A DNA stretch of 64,000 nt from Thunnus maccoyii (GCF_910596095.1 NC_056550.1:14172001-14236000), one strand, 5' to 3'. Positions 24,801 through 36,208 are shown, counted from the first letter of the stretch. Numbers and translations are program-made. The notes: generated by a model from the letters alone, not told the origin.

Positions 24801-27284
24801 TCCCTCTCTGGCACCATCTTTCCACCTTTTGTCCTTTTAAGACTCTTCCTTTCTCTGCTCTCACACTTTCTACTTATCCTTATCCCTTTTCAAGGATTAG
24901 TTAACTCTTCCTAATTATTTAAATACCTCATCAATAAAAAAAAAAACAACAAAAAAAAATACAACCTGCTAGCCAAAAGCTGGTGACCTAAATGTTGGAT
25001 ATGGCTGCAAATCCTCGTTAATTGTGGTCATAGAACCAGAAGGAACAATAAATAATGGAAGCAATTCTTGCATTACAACTTTTAAATTTAACTTTTGTAC
25101 AATGTCAAGGACTATTATGTGGATACCAGAGATGTTTAAAATGACATTCAAGGACAGAGTCACCTGATCCATAGGCCCATCTACATTACAAAGTTCTACA
25201 GACAACAGAATTCCATACAAAATAGCTTTAATTTACAAAAAATATTTAATATATTTCCCCCTTCATTTATCAATGGTGCTTTAAAAGCTTCCTTTCAATT
25301 AAATCTGCCAAAATCAACTAGCGCATACTGACAGACAGCTTGGCTTTAGCTCTCTGCACTAATAGCTTCTCATCAATATGTTTGGTTTTAGGGGAAAAAA
25401 AGGGTTTGAGCAGTGAAGCAAAGTGGTCAAAGTGAAAGGGACATAAAAGGCTTAAACCTCCCCTCATGTAAAATGACAAGACAAAGTTATGCACACATGA
25501 CACACACCTGTACACATCATTCACCATCTGACCACTTCTCACTTAGGAAATGAAAAAGCTCTATAAAGTTCTTGATAATGCCTCGTCAGCTGTTCTCTGT
25601 CTCCTCTGTCAGTCTCTCTTACATTGTGTCACGTAAGCTGATCCTTCATCCTGCTGCTGTGGTGTACAGCACCATGGCAGCAGTGCAACGCTGTGCCACT
25701 CTGCACCTTGCAGCAACTCAACCCGAAAGATCAGGCTGGTGATTCAAGGCGAAAGTGAAAAAGGGGGAAATCCAAGATGTGCTATGCACAACCCACTGCA
25801 TGACCTAGAAGGACCTCTGTAGAATAAGATGTTAGAGCTCATGCTCAAAGTTGACGCCTGGGGGGCGTCTTGGATGGCATGGCACACAGCAGCTAACCAG
25901 TGGGTGGTGGGCAACACTCTCCCTGGCCAGAGGAAATAGTTTTAATCAAGAGCACACAGGAGCTTGACTAAAATATTGCACAGTTATCTGTCAGTACTTG
26001 CTGTCTCTAGAAAGGGGAAAACAGGTGGGTGAGAACATGAGAAAGACTGAGATCTACCCAAAGGCATTATTTATAAAACAGCAGCTTGCTTTACATGACT
26101 GTCAGAAGAAAATATGTAAACAACAAATGCTTGCGTGGCAGCTGTTGCATTTACGTGGACACAACACAAATCAGCATTATGAGAAAATGATGTTCTGCTT
26201 ACATCTGTCGTGTAGGGTCTTATAACACAGAAAAACCTGCTTAAAATCTAATGGATCGTTTACACAACTTCATAAACACTGGCATTAGAACTCAAATCAA
26301 AACTGTTTACAAGTTAAGAAGGTAACAGCTATTAGAAAGTAAAGGTAGAAAATCCTCTAATAGAACCAAGGATGGTGGTCTCTCTGTAAACAGGAACACA
26401 ACAGTAGGGATGTTGTTGTAAAACGGTGTAGTGGGGTGGGTGAAATTCAGGCAATCCAATGTGGATACTTCCTCATCACTGAGCCTCTATAGATGATCTT
26501 AACTAATAAGGAATAATACATTCTCACAACCAGACTACACTTTAACATTACAGAATAAAACAAAACTTCCTATTAGTAGATCTCACAGAAGAGTTATTCT
26601 CATCATGTGTGTCATTCTTTCATGGTGAAGGCAGAGCAAAGCCTTGGTCACACCTGTTTTAGGTCAGAGGTTGTTCATCTCTGAGCAGCTTGCAAACAAT
26701 GAGCAAAGATAGATGCAACCACACCAAAAGGATGTGGTAGGCCACATGTCTTTCCTCTCTCATGCAGGACGAATAAGCATCATACCAGCCTGTGTACATT
26801 CAAAACTAAAAATCAACCAGGCTGACCAAGCTGTGTGGTCAACTGTGCTGTTAACCAACTACGGAAATGTTGAGATTTAACTTGGCTATGGCTCTGTTAA
26901 GCCAAGTCACTACATTGACCCCACCACTCCCTTTCATTTAATTTCCTTTTAAACTACACATGTAAATAAGTCACCATTGTCAACATAGACACAAAGACAG
27001 ATTCAGCTCAATTAACTTGTTATTACGGCGGACTAAGTTAGATAGGTTAGCTGGCTAACATTAGCTGAAAGCTCTTTCCAAGTGGATGACGTTTGCTGCG
27101 ATGATGCTTGCTAGCTCGCAATTTCCACTGGCGCAACCTTATATCCAAGTGGTAAACACCAAATGTTAGTTTTAATTCTGTATGGTGAAACAAGTATCAC
27201 ATCTCAAAAGAATTTTTTCAAGGCTAACGTACCTATACATTGGCCCACGGGAGTGCTGTAGGGATTGCCAAGTAAGAACTCCAT
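10156..27284 (-). CDS. tom1l2: tom1l2, TOM1-like protein 2 (VHS-GAT endosomal adaptor)
   Basis: Exons on the minus strand: 27284-27233, 22759-22675, 21224-21146, 20685-20536, 19965-19831, 19750-19601, 19451-19335, 18290-18157, 17757-17715, 16750-16579, 16049-15935, 15110-15035, 11068-11009, 10446-10410 and 10301-10156; total 516 aa (human about 507). The start [15 protein letters not shown] and the end EDALFAL are family hallmarks. VHS domain is about residues 1-150 ([28 protein letters not shown]). GAT domain is about 218-301 ([30 protein letters not shown]). Acidic DNLIDL (about 323-328) resembles a clathrin or sorting motif, and MDDIEEWL lies near 445-452. TOM1-family proteins bind ubiquitinated cargo, Tollip, clathrin and myosin VI on endosomes. 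An extra in-frame cassette exon lies at 14079-14005. Intron 1 (4.5 kb) shows nothing recognisable. TOM1 is the alternative, but neighbours and sequence favour tom1l2. Confidence 0.95.
12749..13474. mobile_element. Non-autonomous hAT element with 8-bp target duplication
   Basis: Begins TAGGGATGGGCAT (12749) and ends ATGTCCATCCCTA (13474), 12 of 13 positions inverted-complementary. It is flanked on both sides by the same 8-mer ATCAGTAA (12741-12748 and 13475-13482), the duplication length of the hAT superfamily. Sub-terminal AGTACT/ACTCGA motifs repeat at both ends. It has no transposase ORF. It sits in a tom1l2 intron and contains a foldback repeat. Confidence 0.85.
12868..13089. repeat. Foldback (hairpin) element nested in the hAT element
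   Basis: Two arms of about 65-70 bp are inverted copies of each other. The left arm holds GGTCATAGTGGGTGGTGGTG and the right arm holds CACCACCACCCACTATGACC; both extend outward through ATGTTTATTAT-like sequence and an AATTGTACT/AGTACAATT pair. The loop is about 85 bp. It lies entirely inside the larger hAT element. Confidence 0.75.
14005..14079 (-). CDS. tom1l2: tom1l2 candidate alternative cassette exon (25 codons)
   Basis: A 75-bp open segment between the exons ending at 15035 and starting at 11068. It has a clean acceptor (TTGATTCAG) and donor (GTGAGG) and is phase 0 on both sides, so inclusion would add exactly 25 residues ([12 protein letters not shown]...[10 protein letters not shown]) just before the IPVSQSS exon without changing frame. 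The standard mammalian isoforms I remember lack it. The coding-like composition and splice sites support a real alternative exon; expression is unknown. Confidence 0.55.
20936..20966. repeat. Poly(A) tract of 31 bases
   Basis: Uninterrupted A run in a tom1l2 intron between the exons at 21146 and 20685; a T run on the transcribed strand. No flanking duplication or retrogene sequence was recognised. Confidence 0.9.
21804..21887. repeat. (CA)n - CT - (GT)n inverted microsatellite
   Basis: A CA run (about 21804-21831), a 19-bp CT-rich spacer, then a GT run (about 21851-21887). As the two runs are complementary, the transcript or single strand can fold into a long hairpin. Located in the tom1l2 intron between the exons at 22675 and 21224. 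Confidence 0.9.
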
Positions 27285-28213
27285 TTTGACAACAAACAAT
27301 CCGCTCGGGAATGAGGCTGAGGCCCAGAAGCTGTAATACCAAGCTCCGCCCATAGATCAATCCTATTGGACGAAAAATCAGACATTTCAATATGTATGGC
27401 TGAAATTACTGTCGGTCATATTTAGCAACTGAAGCTGCGTTCAAAAACATCTCCATACATATAAATATGAATTTCACTTTAGAGTGCATCGTGATTGTAT
27501 ATACATTTACGGAGAACAACAATAAAACAATGAACTCAGGCATTAATCATTTGAAATATAGAACATAAATATTGAACATGAAAATAGAAAAATGGATATA
27601 GCTCATATTTTACTTTTGACAAAGATGTTAAAACAAAAGAAATCAACCGCACAAAATCTTAGTGTCATCATAGCTAAACGGTTTTTTTTTTGTTTTGCGT
27701 TGTTATTATAAATATTTATAAGTCAAGCGAGTATATTTTGAGGTTGAAAGGTTATATTAACAGAATCACTTGATGGTACTTGAACGCAGCTTTGAGTCAG
27801 CCTGTTGCTATGTAACAACGTCTAAACAACAGAGGTTAAGAGGTAAGATACTGACTTTACTAGGCACAAAAACTTGTATTACTTGTTTGTTCGGGGTTTT
27901 TTTTAAGTTGTCTATATCGGAAGTAAACAACAGTAAATAGATTTTGCGGTTGTCATTGGTAGGTAGTATAAACTTGTTAATGTTTGCTAACGCTAATGAT
28001 AATTGCCTGGCAAGCCCATTCACTCAATCTAATGACGGTGTTAGCTAATGTCAGCCTATCTAAATTACACCTTCTTTTTTTCTTGCATTATCGTTCGACA
28101 TCATCCTTAACTGAACAAACCTAGCTCCAAATTAACAAAATATGTCCTACCTCTCTCCTTTTGGCAGAGGGTAAAGTGAAGTCAAGTGTGCCTCCAACAC
28201 CACAAGCTGCAGG
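27285..28213. other. Divergent tom1l2-drc3 promoter region
   Basis: About 930 bp between the tom1l2 start codon (minus strand) and the drc3 start codon (plus strand), so both promoters must lie here. An RFX X-box-like motif sits at 27804-27816. No TATA box is obvious. A 5' non-coding drc3 exon may exist here, but no clear donor-acceptor pair was assigned. Confidence 0.6.
27804..27816 (+). promoter_or_regulatory. RFX X-box-like motif
   Basis: GTTGCTATGTAAC resembles the X-box GTTGCC(N)RGYAAC bound by RFX factors that control cilia genes. It lies about 400 bp upstream of the ATG of drc3, a motile-cilium gene. The right half-site deviates at its first base, so the match is near and not perfect. 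Confidence 0.45.
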
Positions 28214-31200
28214 ATGAGCCACTATTTTATTCATTTTCAGCCCATTTTGACGGAAGATACGGTTCTGAAGAAGGCAATAATAGAGGAAAGTCCTCAAGAT
28301 GTGGCTGAGCTTATTGCCAAGATGAAGGGAATCAACTTAGATGAAGTTTCTAATCTATGTCTGCAATACAGAAGTGAGAAAAAACATTAAAGGACGGGTT
28401 CACAATTTTTCAAGTCTGTTTGAAAACAATAATCAGGTGCCCAAATGAACACTGAAATAGGTTTTTCATTCCTCCTGTTCATACTGGTCATTAGAAGATC
28501 CCTCCATAATGCACTGTGAGTGACGGGGGCCAAAATCCACAGTCCTCCTTCTGTGCAAAACGCTTATTAGCACACTTGCTAATATGAAGCTTCAGTTGTC
28601 CAAAATATTAAAATTAAGTAGATATCTTTCAACGTTACAGTCTTTTTAGCACCAAATTCCACCGGAGCTCAACAGGAAAACACTGTCAAAGGAAACACAA
28701 AGAGGAAATTTGATGCTAAAAAGTCTGTAAATGTGGCACGTATCCACTTGATATGATTAACTCAGACTGCTGAAACCTCATGTAAGTCAGTATGAACAGG
28801 AGGAATGATTACAGCGAGGAAAACCTCTTTCAGTGCTCATACAGGCAACTGACTTGTTTTAAAGACATGCAGACTTGAAAAATTGTGAACCTATCATTTA
28901 AATTCATTCAGTGTATGAATGTGTATTAGGTTCGGGTATTTAGCTAAGAGTTTGTTTGTTCACAGACATCCTAAAGATTGACCATTTATGGGAATGCAAG
29001 TCCTTGACCAAGCTTGAATTGAACAACAACATCATAAAGAAGATTGAGGGTCTGGACTTTTTGATTAATCTGACATGGCTCGGTAGGATGAAGCTTTTTA
29101 TTGATATTTTGCTCACAGTTTGCATGTGGACAACATGGCATGATAAACCTAAAAAAGCTTAAAATATGAGCCCTGTAACTACAAGCAATCATGACGGTCA
29201 GTCTCAATGTGTCTTTTAGATCTGTCGTTCAACAGCATTGAGAAAATTGAGGGTCTGGAGTCTCTGCGGAAGCTCGAAGTGCTGAATTTGTCCAACAACA
29301 AAATTCCTGTCATTGAAAACATGGACACACTTGAGAAACTAACTTTTTTCTGCTTTTCAAACAACCTCGTCGGACAGCTGGACAATGTAACATATTTGCC
29401 TTGCATGAATACTGTAATATACTGCATTTATATTGCAAGTGATATATAACATTTGTTCACTTTACCTAATGCAAATCTAATGCATTTCAAAGGTGCTCTA
29501 TCTCAGGACATTTAAGAACCTGTTCACCCTCAACCTACTTGGAAATCCTGTCTCTGAGGAGGGCGATTACAAACTTTTCATTGCTGCCTACTTTCCAAAC
29601 TTGAACTGCCTAGACTACAGATATCTCGATGAGAAGACAGTGAGTATAAATTGTGGTGTGTTTTGACACAAACCCAAGTTGTCACACAAGTCTTTTCACT
29701 TTAAGCAACTGGCATTTTTATAGATAATTTTCTTTTTGTTTGGAAATTGTGCCCATGGTGATTTATAATATGCCATATTGATACTGTACAAATTAAATCA
29801 TGTTTGTCTATGTGCAGAAAAAGGAGGCGTTGATAAAATACCACTATGACCTTGAGAAAATGAAACGTGATGGCTTGCAGATGCAACAAGCTGCAGAGGC
29901 TAAGCAAAGACAGGAAGCTGAGCTACAATTACACCACGTAATATAAAGTTCAGATTTGGTGATGCGGTCGTTGTTCACTGAGCATTTATACATGCTGTGT
30001 GTCACTTCAGTTTTTCTTTTCTACAGGATGCCTTTGTGGAGTTCCTGGATGGGTCTTATCTGTTTAAGGACATGTTCAAAGATGATCCAGAGGCAGACAA
30101 ACTACACTACCTGCCAGAAGTCGTTACTCTGCTTCACACATATCCTTTGTTGTCTTGGCTTACTAATCCATGCACAGGTGTGTAATTGATGAGAAAAAAA
30201 ATCAGCGGAAATTATTCCTGGAATTCCTTGACCCTATACTTACATTTGAGCACCAAATGGTGGAGCTGTGTGTGCAGTTATTTGAAAATGGCCTGGCTGA
30301 GCATAAGCGAAGAGAAGCAGAGGTGAACTCCTTCTTCAGCGGTCACTCTAAAGCTGTGCCTCACTACCAGCTCAGAGCATCACAAATATTGGCAAATTTT
30401 GAGCAGAAACACAAAGAGGTGAGCTATGAGGACCATAATGTTTTAAAAAGACTTGTTCTGGGTCATTGTCAGTAAACGTATCCAGATAACTCAATAAATC
30501 TTCTACTTGGAACAGGCCTGTTGTGTATTATTGATTAGTATAACAATATGTCCCCTGTTGACACCTTTCTAGAGGATAGAAGAGTTGCAGCACTTATCAG
30601 AACCAGAACTCCTGAAGGTCAAGGTCACCCAGTGCAATGATGAAATCGACCTACTCTGTAACAACCTTATGGAGCTGGATTTTCAGCTGGTCAGCCAGCT
30701 GGAGGTAAGTGTGTCTATACCTTCTGTACTATGTATTATGTAGTATATATACACATGCCAAAAAACTCTGTTACTGTGCTTTACTTTAACATTTACACAG
30801 TGATGCTGCCTTTTCATTTCAGGATATCATCAAAAAGCTTGACACCAACATCTCAGACATGGTTGTCATCTTCAGTGAAACAGCTCAAGGGACATATCCT
30901 TTATTTATTTATTTTTTTTACTGTGCATCACCCTAAAAGCTTGGGATTATTTCCAGTAACACTGGTTGTTAATGTTCTATCTTAAGTGCATGACATTATT
31001 TTCTTGAAATAGAAATCAAGATAAGTCTCAACACTATTGATGCAATCCCACATTAACCCACTAGGGCATCCAGGCAGAACTTCCTCTATTATAGGCTTAC
31101 CTGACCCCCACCTGAACCTCCTCACCTAGAGAAAAGACTTTCTTGAAATCCAACTTGAATTTTGTTTCAATTTAAATATAATCTTGGCCATTAATCCAGT

Positions 31201-32479
31201 CTTGTTTAAATGTCAGCATTTGGTGACACACACACATAGTTTAGATACAAAATTAGCAATGGTCTAATTAAAGATCCCCTCCGGACATGTATTAAGGCAT
31301 ATAAAAATACTCTCCTTGGAACAAATCGTGTGTCTGATTTTTTTTTCCACGAAAAAGTATAATTATGACTTTAAAATCCTTACCATTAAAAATGCCAGAA
31401 TCTACAGTATGAAAATATGCAAATATTTCTTCATTTCAAAGGTTTTCCTGCTGGACACAAGATGTCTCCTGATTCATGGTAAAGTCCACTCTCTTTGTTT
31501 GTGCACTGGAGGCTTCAAGTTTCCACATCACACTTGTGTAAATTGAATACTGGATCAGGATTGGTGTCCAAAATAGTTGTGATGTCATAAATCCTGTTTA
31601 TAGGCCGACCGCTAAAAATCTGATTACCAGTGAGCACAGAGAAACTTTCCACTTTAAGCAGATGAACATGAAAACAGCCTTCCAGTGTCAAACACTTAAA
31701 ATACATCATTCATCCAACATTAGAAACAATTAAAAAAATATTTTTGAGCAGAGAAGGACTTTAACACTTTCCTTGACACAATCATACATTTGCCCAATGT
31801 CGAGATCTGGAAGATGACTATAATGAGAAGGTGCGAGAGATTGCTGTAGCCACTCTGGAGAAAGTAGCCAAGGACAAGTTGGAGGAGGACCTGCCAGATG
31901 ATGTTAGAATGGTAAGTTATGACTGAGACTATAGTTTTATTGCAAATGTTGATTAGCACTTCTCTCTCAGTTTGGCTCTGTTTAATCTGAGATCATTCAA
32001 AATGACTGCACAAGGTGTTAACATTAACAGATAAAATACAACCACAGTTTAGCAGAGTAATAGCAATCTAAAGTGAATGTTGATGACAGTGAATATCCTG
32101 CAACAACAGTCTGGTTGGGACATGACACATTTTTCACTTGTGTTTCTCTGTGTAGCTATTTACAGACAAAGACACAGTGATGGACGCACTGGCCACCGGC
32201 CATGATAACCACCTGCTGAAGATCAATGACCGAGAGACTCAGTTGGTTACACGTATCAATACCTGGAAAGTGACCCTCATTAAAGGGGTAGGAAGCTGAA
32301 ATTACATCAAAACAAGCTGCCCTGATTTATCTCTCCTCTACTCTTTGTTTCCCAGGTTTGTAATTGTTTGCTTTTTGTTACAGATTCAAGACACAGAACT
32401 TAAGCGGAGCCGCATGCGCATCTCAGGCATCCACAGATATATGGACTATTTGAGGGAGCAGCTGGAAGAGTTGCAGTAG
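28214..32479 (+). CDS. drc3: drc3 (lrrc48), dynein regulatory complex subunit 3
   Basis: Exons: 28214-28373, 28966-29082, 29220-29386, 29493-29639, 29818-29937, 30027-30139, 30244-30418, 30573-30704, 30823-30893, 31788-31911, 32156-32287 and 32384-32479; total 517 aa (human about 523). DRC3 is a leucine-rich-repeat subunit of the nexin-dynein regulatory complex linking axonemal doublets in motile cilia and sperm. Visible features: LRRs about residues 55-190 (LTKLELNNNIIKKIEGLDFL, KLEVLNLSNNKI, LFTLNLLGNPVSEEGDYKLF), an LRR cap with FPNLNCLDYRYLD, then long charged coiled-coil stretches (MKRDGLQMQQAAEAKQRQE; QCRDLEDDYNEKV) to the C-terminus. Introns 6 and 9 are U12-type AT-AC introns; only with them does the protein align without gaps to mammalian DRC3. 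The start lies in MSHYFIHFQP, comparable to mammalian MSRAYDNLQP. Confidence 0.93.
28392..28896. mobile_element. MITE in drc3 intron 1
   Basis: Terminal inverted repeats: GGTTCACAATTTTTCAAGTC near the left end (from about 28397) and GACTTGAAAAATTGTGAACC near the right end (to about 28891). The unit is about 505 bp with no coding capacity. Smaller inverted pairs inside (for example TAGCACCAAATT and AATTTGATGCTA) suggest a foldback interior. I recognise the type as a common teleost MITE but do not name the family. Confidence 0.75.
30140..30243 (+). other. drc3: U12-type AT-AC intron 6 of drc3
   Basis: The 104-bp intron starts ATATCCTTT, the U12 5' splice-site consensus, has branch site TTCCTTGAC (30224-30232), and ends CTTAC 12 nt after the branch A. 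The junction is phase 2 (AC|A). Spliced protein reads LLHTFEHQMVELCVQLFENG, aligning without gaps to human LLETYKDKFVIICVNIFEYG. No GT-AG alternative preserves the frame. Confidence 0.85.
30894..31787 (+). other. drc3: U12-type AT-AC intron 9 of drc3
   Basis: The 894-bp intron starts ATATCCTTT, has branch site TTCCTTGAC (31769-31777) and ends CATAC 11 nt after the branch A. Phase 2 (AC|A), as in intron 6. The spliced product reads SETAQGTFAQCRDLEDDYNE, matching the human segment around LMAQCRDLE. Confidence 0.85.
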
Positions 32480-32673
32480 CATGATCAATGAGACATTTGA
32501 GTCCAAAAAAAGAATGGAAAAGGCACATTTTCACATCTTGTGTGAACAACAGAAACACATTTCATTGTATCCAAGTAATAATATTCCTCAATTTCTTTTG
32601 CTATATGTACCATACCCAATAACAAATGTCAGAAATAATATGTTCCTGTATTTCTTGCTGCCTGTGTTGAGAT

Positions 32674-32679
32674 AATAAA
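32674..32679 (+). terminator. Poly(A) signal of drc3
   Basis: AATAAA 195 bp after the drc3 stop codon, followed by T-rich sequence. The only canonical signal close to the end of the gene. Confidence 0.7.
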
Positions 32680-33271
32680 GATATTTTGATTTACTTTCTT
32701 AGTGTCCTCCCAAGTTCCCCGGTCACCCAAATACATGTGCATAAGATTTGTGTGGAGTTCACTTCTCTTGTCTTTTTAAAAAATCTTTATTAAAGGAACA
32801 ATAACATTACAAGACAAACAACAGTACAAAAAGTGTGTGGAAAATTAGACCAAAAGAAGAAAAAGAAAAATATATATTCACAATATACTAAAAAACAACT
32901 CTGAATTCACAAGAAAAACAAAATAAATGACCCAGTTTAAAAAATCCTAAAAATTTACACATAAACTCAAATCACAATCTTGTCCATAATATTTATTAAA
33001 AGAAGGAATTTCTTGAACACTTTTTAGTTTTTAGAAATTATACAAATAGAATTAAATAAAGAAAGAAGTTCAACACATAACTGAGTTATATTTAGTACAA
33101 GAAACTAAAGATGTATGGCATTGTGAGTGTGCAGTTTGCAGAGGAGTCACAACAATTTTATTAGAGGCAGTATATTTAAAAGAAAAAAACATAGCCTACT
33201 TTCTAAAATAAGCACCAAAACATCGCAAGTATCTCATTGCTGGTGGTTGTGTAGTGTACTCTCAGAATAAA

Positions 33272-33291
33272 TACAACTCCCAGAATGCCTT
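33272..33291 (+). promoter_or_regulatory. ZNF143/SBS-type promoter motif upstream of gid4
   Basis: TACAACTCCCAGAATGCCTT resembles the ACTACAA-TCCCAGAATGC element bound by ZNF143/THAP11, common within 100 bp of housekeeping-gene start sites. It lies 268 bp upstream of the proposed gid4 ATG. Confidence 0.5.
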
Positions 33292-33558
33292 TCCGTACGT
33301 TATCCAATGAGACTGTTGCTCAATCATTTCCAACCAATTAAATTTAGGGAAGCTGGATTCTCACATGAGACGTTGCAGAGTCCACTAATAAGTGGCCAGT
33401 TCGTGAGCAGCGCTGCAAAATTGAGCACAGTTTCGGACCTCTGGGATTTTATGCAGCTAGCAAACCGTCCTCTGTCAGTAACACTTCTCTGTCCAGCTGT
33501 GGTGTGCTCAGACACAAAGTTCATGACGGTTGCTGACGGTGACACGTTAGCGCTCATC

Positions 33559-36208
33559 ATGCCTGTCCGAGCAGAGTGCTGCAGTACCACCGGCACGGCC
33601 TGCTTATCCTCGGCCTCTCTTACACCCCCTGCCCCGATCAACACCCACCAGCCGGGGGTGGCCACCTCGCTGCTCTACAGCGGCTCACAGTTTCGGGGTT
33701 ATCAGAAGAGCAAAGGCAACTCTTACGACGTTGAGGTTGTCCTGCAGGTACATTTATTTGTGACGTGCACCAGTCCGGTTTCGTTTTAACAGTAGTTTGT
33801 TTCTTATTGCATGCAAATATCATTAGTCGCTAACTTGCTAGCTAGCTGACGTTTACTCGCTTAGCTTTATATGGTGAGACAGTACTAACACGCTGACCTA
33901 ATTTTGAGCCAGCCCACAGGACTAGGTTTCTACTATGGTATTTTACATCTGGACCACATTTAATTAATTTCGACACCTGTTATGCAGTACATGATACCAA
34001 AACACGTTAGCATTTTGTGCAACTAGCTGTTAGCTACCTAAATTAATGGAATTACTATACTAGTGTTGACGTGGGAGCAGTGTCAACAGACAGTATAATC
34101 CTTGTCTGCATGCACTCTTTATAAGGTTTCGTATCTGTTCACACAACATCTAGTATACTATCAGACTGCCATTAAGAAGAAGGAGAACATTTTTTACACC
34201 TGTGCGTTGAGGCTATTTCAGATACCTAATTATGTGTTCCTAAAATGTGTTTATCTTGGACAGCATGTGACTGTGGAGGACTCATATTTGTGTGGATACT
34301 TGAAAATCAAAGGCCTGACTGAGGTAAGCTTTTCAAACTAGGTCAGATGTAGTTAGACTGACCTTTATTCTGTCAACGACTAATCACAACTGGTTTCCAC
34401 TCGCTTGATGCAGGCTGAATTGTGACACTGATAAGACGGAGACAGTGTGTGATGCCATTTGGTGTAACCTCTAAGGTCTAACACTCCAGACCTTAGCTTA
34501 AGTGTGTCAACTGTATATCCATTACATTATGCAACACATGGAAGTGAAAAGGTCAGCAGGATACTGTATTAAATTTTGGCTGTGGCGGAGTGGAGCGAAA
34601 GATGAGTAACACTTTGCCAAGTTGTGTCTGTGCCTCTGCAGAAGTATTGAGTCAAATTTTAACTGAAGCAAAATTATGCTGTTTGATTTACAACACAATT
34701 ATTTTTAAATAAGCTGTACAGGTATATCCAGATATTGAAACATATTCAGGACATGGGTGGAGAAAGCTATTAAATTTGTCATTAGGGCTACATAGTCTAC
34801 TGTAATCTTTCTGCTGATGCATAGTTCATAGCCTGTTGCACGACACATGAGTCATACAGGAAATCTAAATGTGTCGGATTATCAGAGCAGAAGCATTTTT
34901 TTAATGCAGGTTTAAAAGCAAATATAAAATGTACACATGCATTTCGAAAGAAAGTTATCACCATCTCTCCTTCTTTCCTTCCCGCTGTGCAACAGGAGTA
35001 TCCCACTCTCACAACATTCTTTGCTGGTGAAATTATCAGTCGAAAGAGACCTTTTTTAACAAGGAAGTGGGACGCAGATGAAGATGTGGACAGAAAGCAC
35101 TGGGTATGTCCTTATTCTGTTATTTTGCTCTGATGTAGTAACAGCTGTTAATCAAAGATCGATTAATCACAGTGCACAAATTTGGCATGACATTATTTGT
35201 GCATTCCTGGGACATTTGTTTAATGTTGTGCAGCTGTTTTTAGCTGCTGGGCTTGTGACAAATTTCCATACAGTTTGGATAAGTGATGTGTGTTACCATG
35301 AGCAGTCATAATGCAAGTGGCTTACTATAGGACAACAGTGAAAGTCGTTGCTCAGACATGTTGGAAGTTTAAGTTCACCCAAATTGCAGTATGTACCTGT
35401 CGCCTGCAGCTCTTTGTCTAACTGTGAATGTCTGATTTATGTCCTCCAGAAAAAAAAATATAAGTTGTGCAGAATTATGTTTGGTCTTTTTAATTTTGTT
35501 TGACTATTTCTGGAATAACAACACATGAAAGGAAAAGTGGCAGGAAAAACTTTTTGAATGCTTTCATCAAGGAACATTCTTATTTTCTAAGCAAGTAATG
35601 ATTGATGAAGATAATTCACATGCCAGACAATCATGTGAGGATTTTGTCTTGTTATAATCTCCATACTTTCTATTCCCTGATCAGTATTTAATTAACTCTT
35701 ACCAGGGCAAATTTCAGCCTTTTTACAAATACGCCAAAAGCTTCAACTCAGACGACTTTGACTATGAGGCTCTGGACAGCAGTGATTATGTCTTCATGAG
35801 GTGGAAGGTTAGTACATCCTCTTACTGTGATCTGTCATCTCTCTTCTTACTCATATTAGCTTTCAACTCTGACCTCCACTGTGTTGTTTTTTTTTTTTCC
35901 TGCACCCTAAGGAGCAATTTCTAGTTCCAGACCACACTATCAAAGATATCAGTGGCGCTTCCTTCGCAGGCTTCTACTACATTTGCTTCCAGAAGTCCAC
36001 AGCCACTATTGAGGGCTACTATTACCACAGGAGCTCAGAATGGTAACCACCAGCATTACGAACCAAGTTCAATGATTTTTTTATTGTCACATTAACGCTT
36101 GTTTCTTATGCTGATATCACTCTTTCTTCTTTTTTTAAATTCAGGTACCAGTCCCTAAACCTAAACCATGTTCGAGAACACAGTATGCCCATTTATGAAT
36201 TTCGGTGA
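33559..36208 (+). CDS. gid4: gid4, substrate receptor of the CTLH/GID E3 ubiquitin ligase
   Basis: Exons: 33559-33747, 34264-34323, 34996-35103, 35706-35807, 35912-36042 and 36145-36208; total 217 aa. GID4 recognises proteins with N-terminal proline and delivers them to the CTLH E3 ligase. Sequence matches the family throughout: MPVRAEC start, [139 protein letters not shown] and the C-terminal IYEFR. These form the beta-barrel whose tunnel binds the Pro/N-degron. The start is the internal Met that is conserved in human; an in-frame upstream ATG at 33307 would add 84 residues, comparable in length to the human N-terminal extension but not similar in sequence as I recall it. Confidence 0.96.

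Larger units (their letters stand above)
32480..33558. other. drc3 3' UTR and gid4 upstream region
   Basis: The drc3 3' UTR runs to about 32.69 kb (AATAAA at 32674-32679). Then comes AT-rich sequence without recognised features, followed by a ZNF143-type promoter motif at 33272-33291. ATPAF2, which lies between DRC3 and GID4 in mammals, is not here. From 33307 an open frame runs directly into the gid4 start. Confidence 0.6.

Noticed and set aside
30140-30185. Read-through of drc3 exon 6 into a TGA/TAA-terminated tail, or use of CACAG|GTGTGT as a GT donor
   Set aside because: It gives a frame break and loses similarity to DRC3; AT-AC splicing at 30140-30243 restores a gap-free match.
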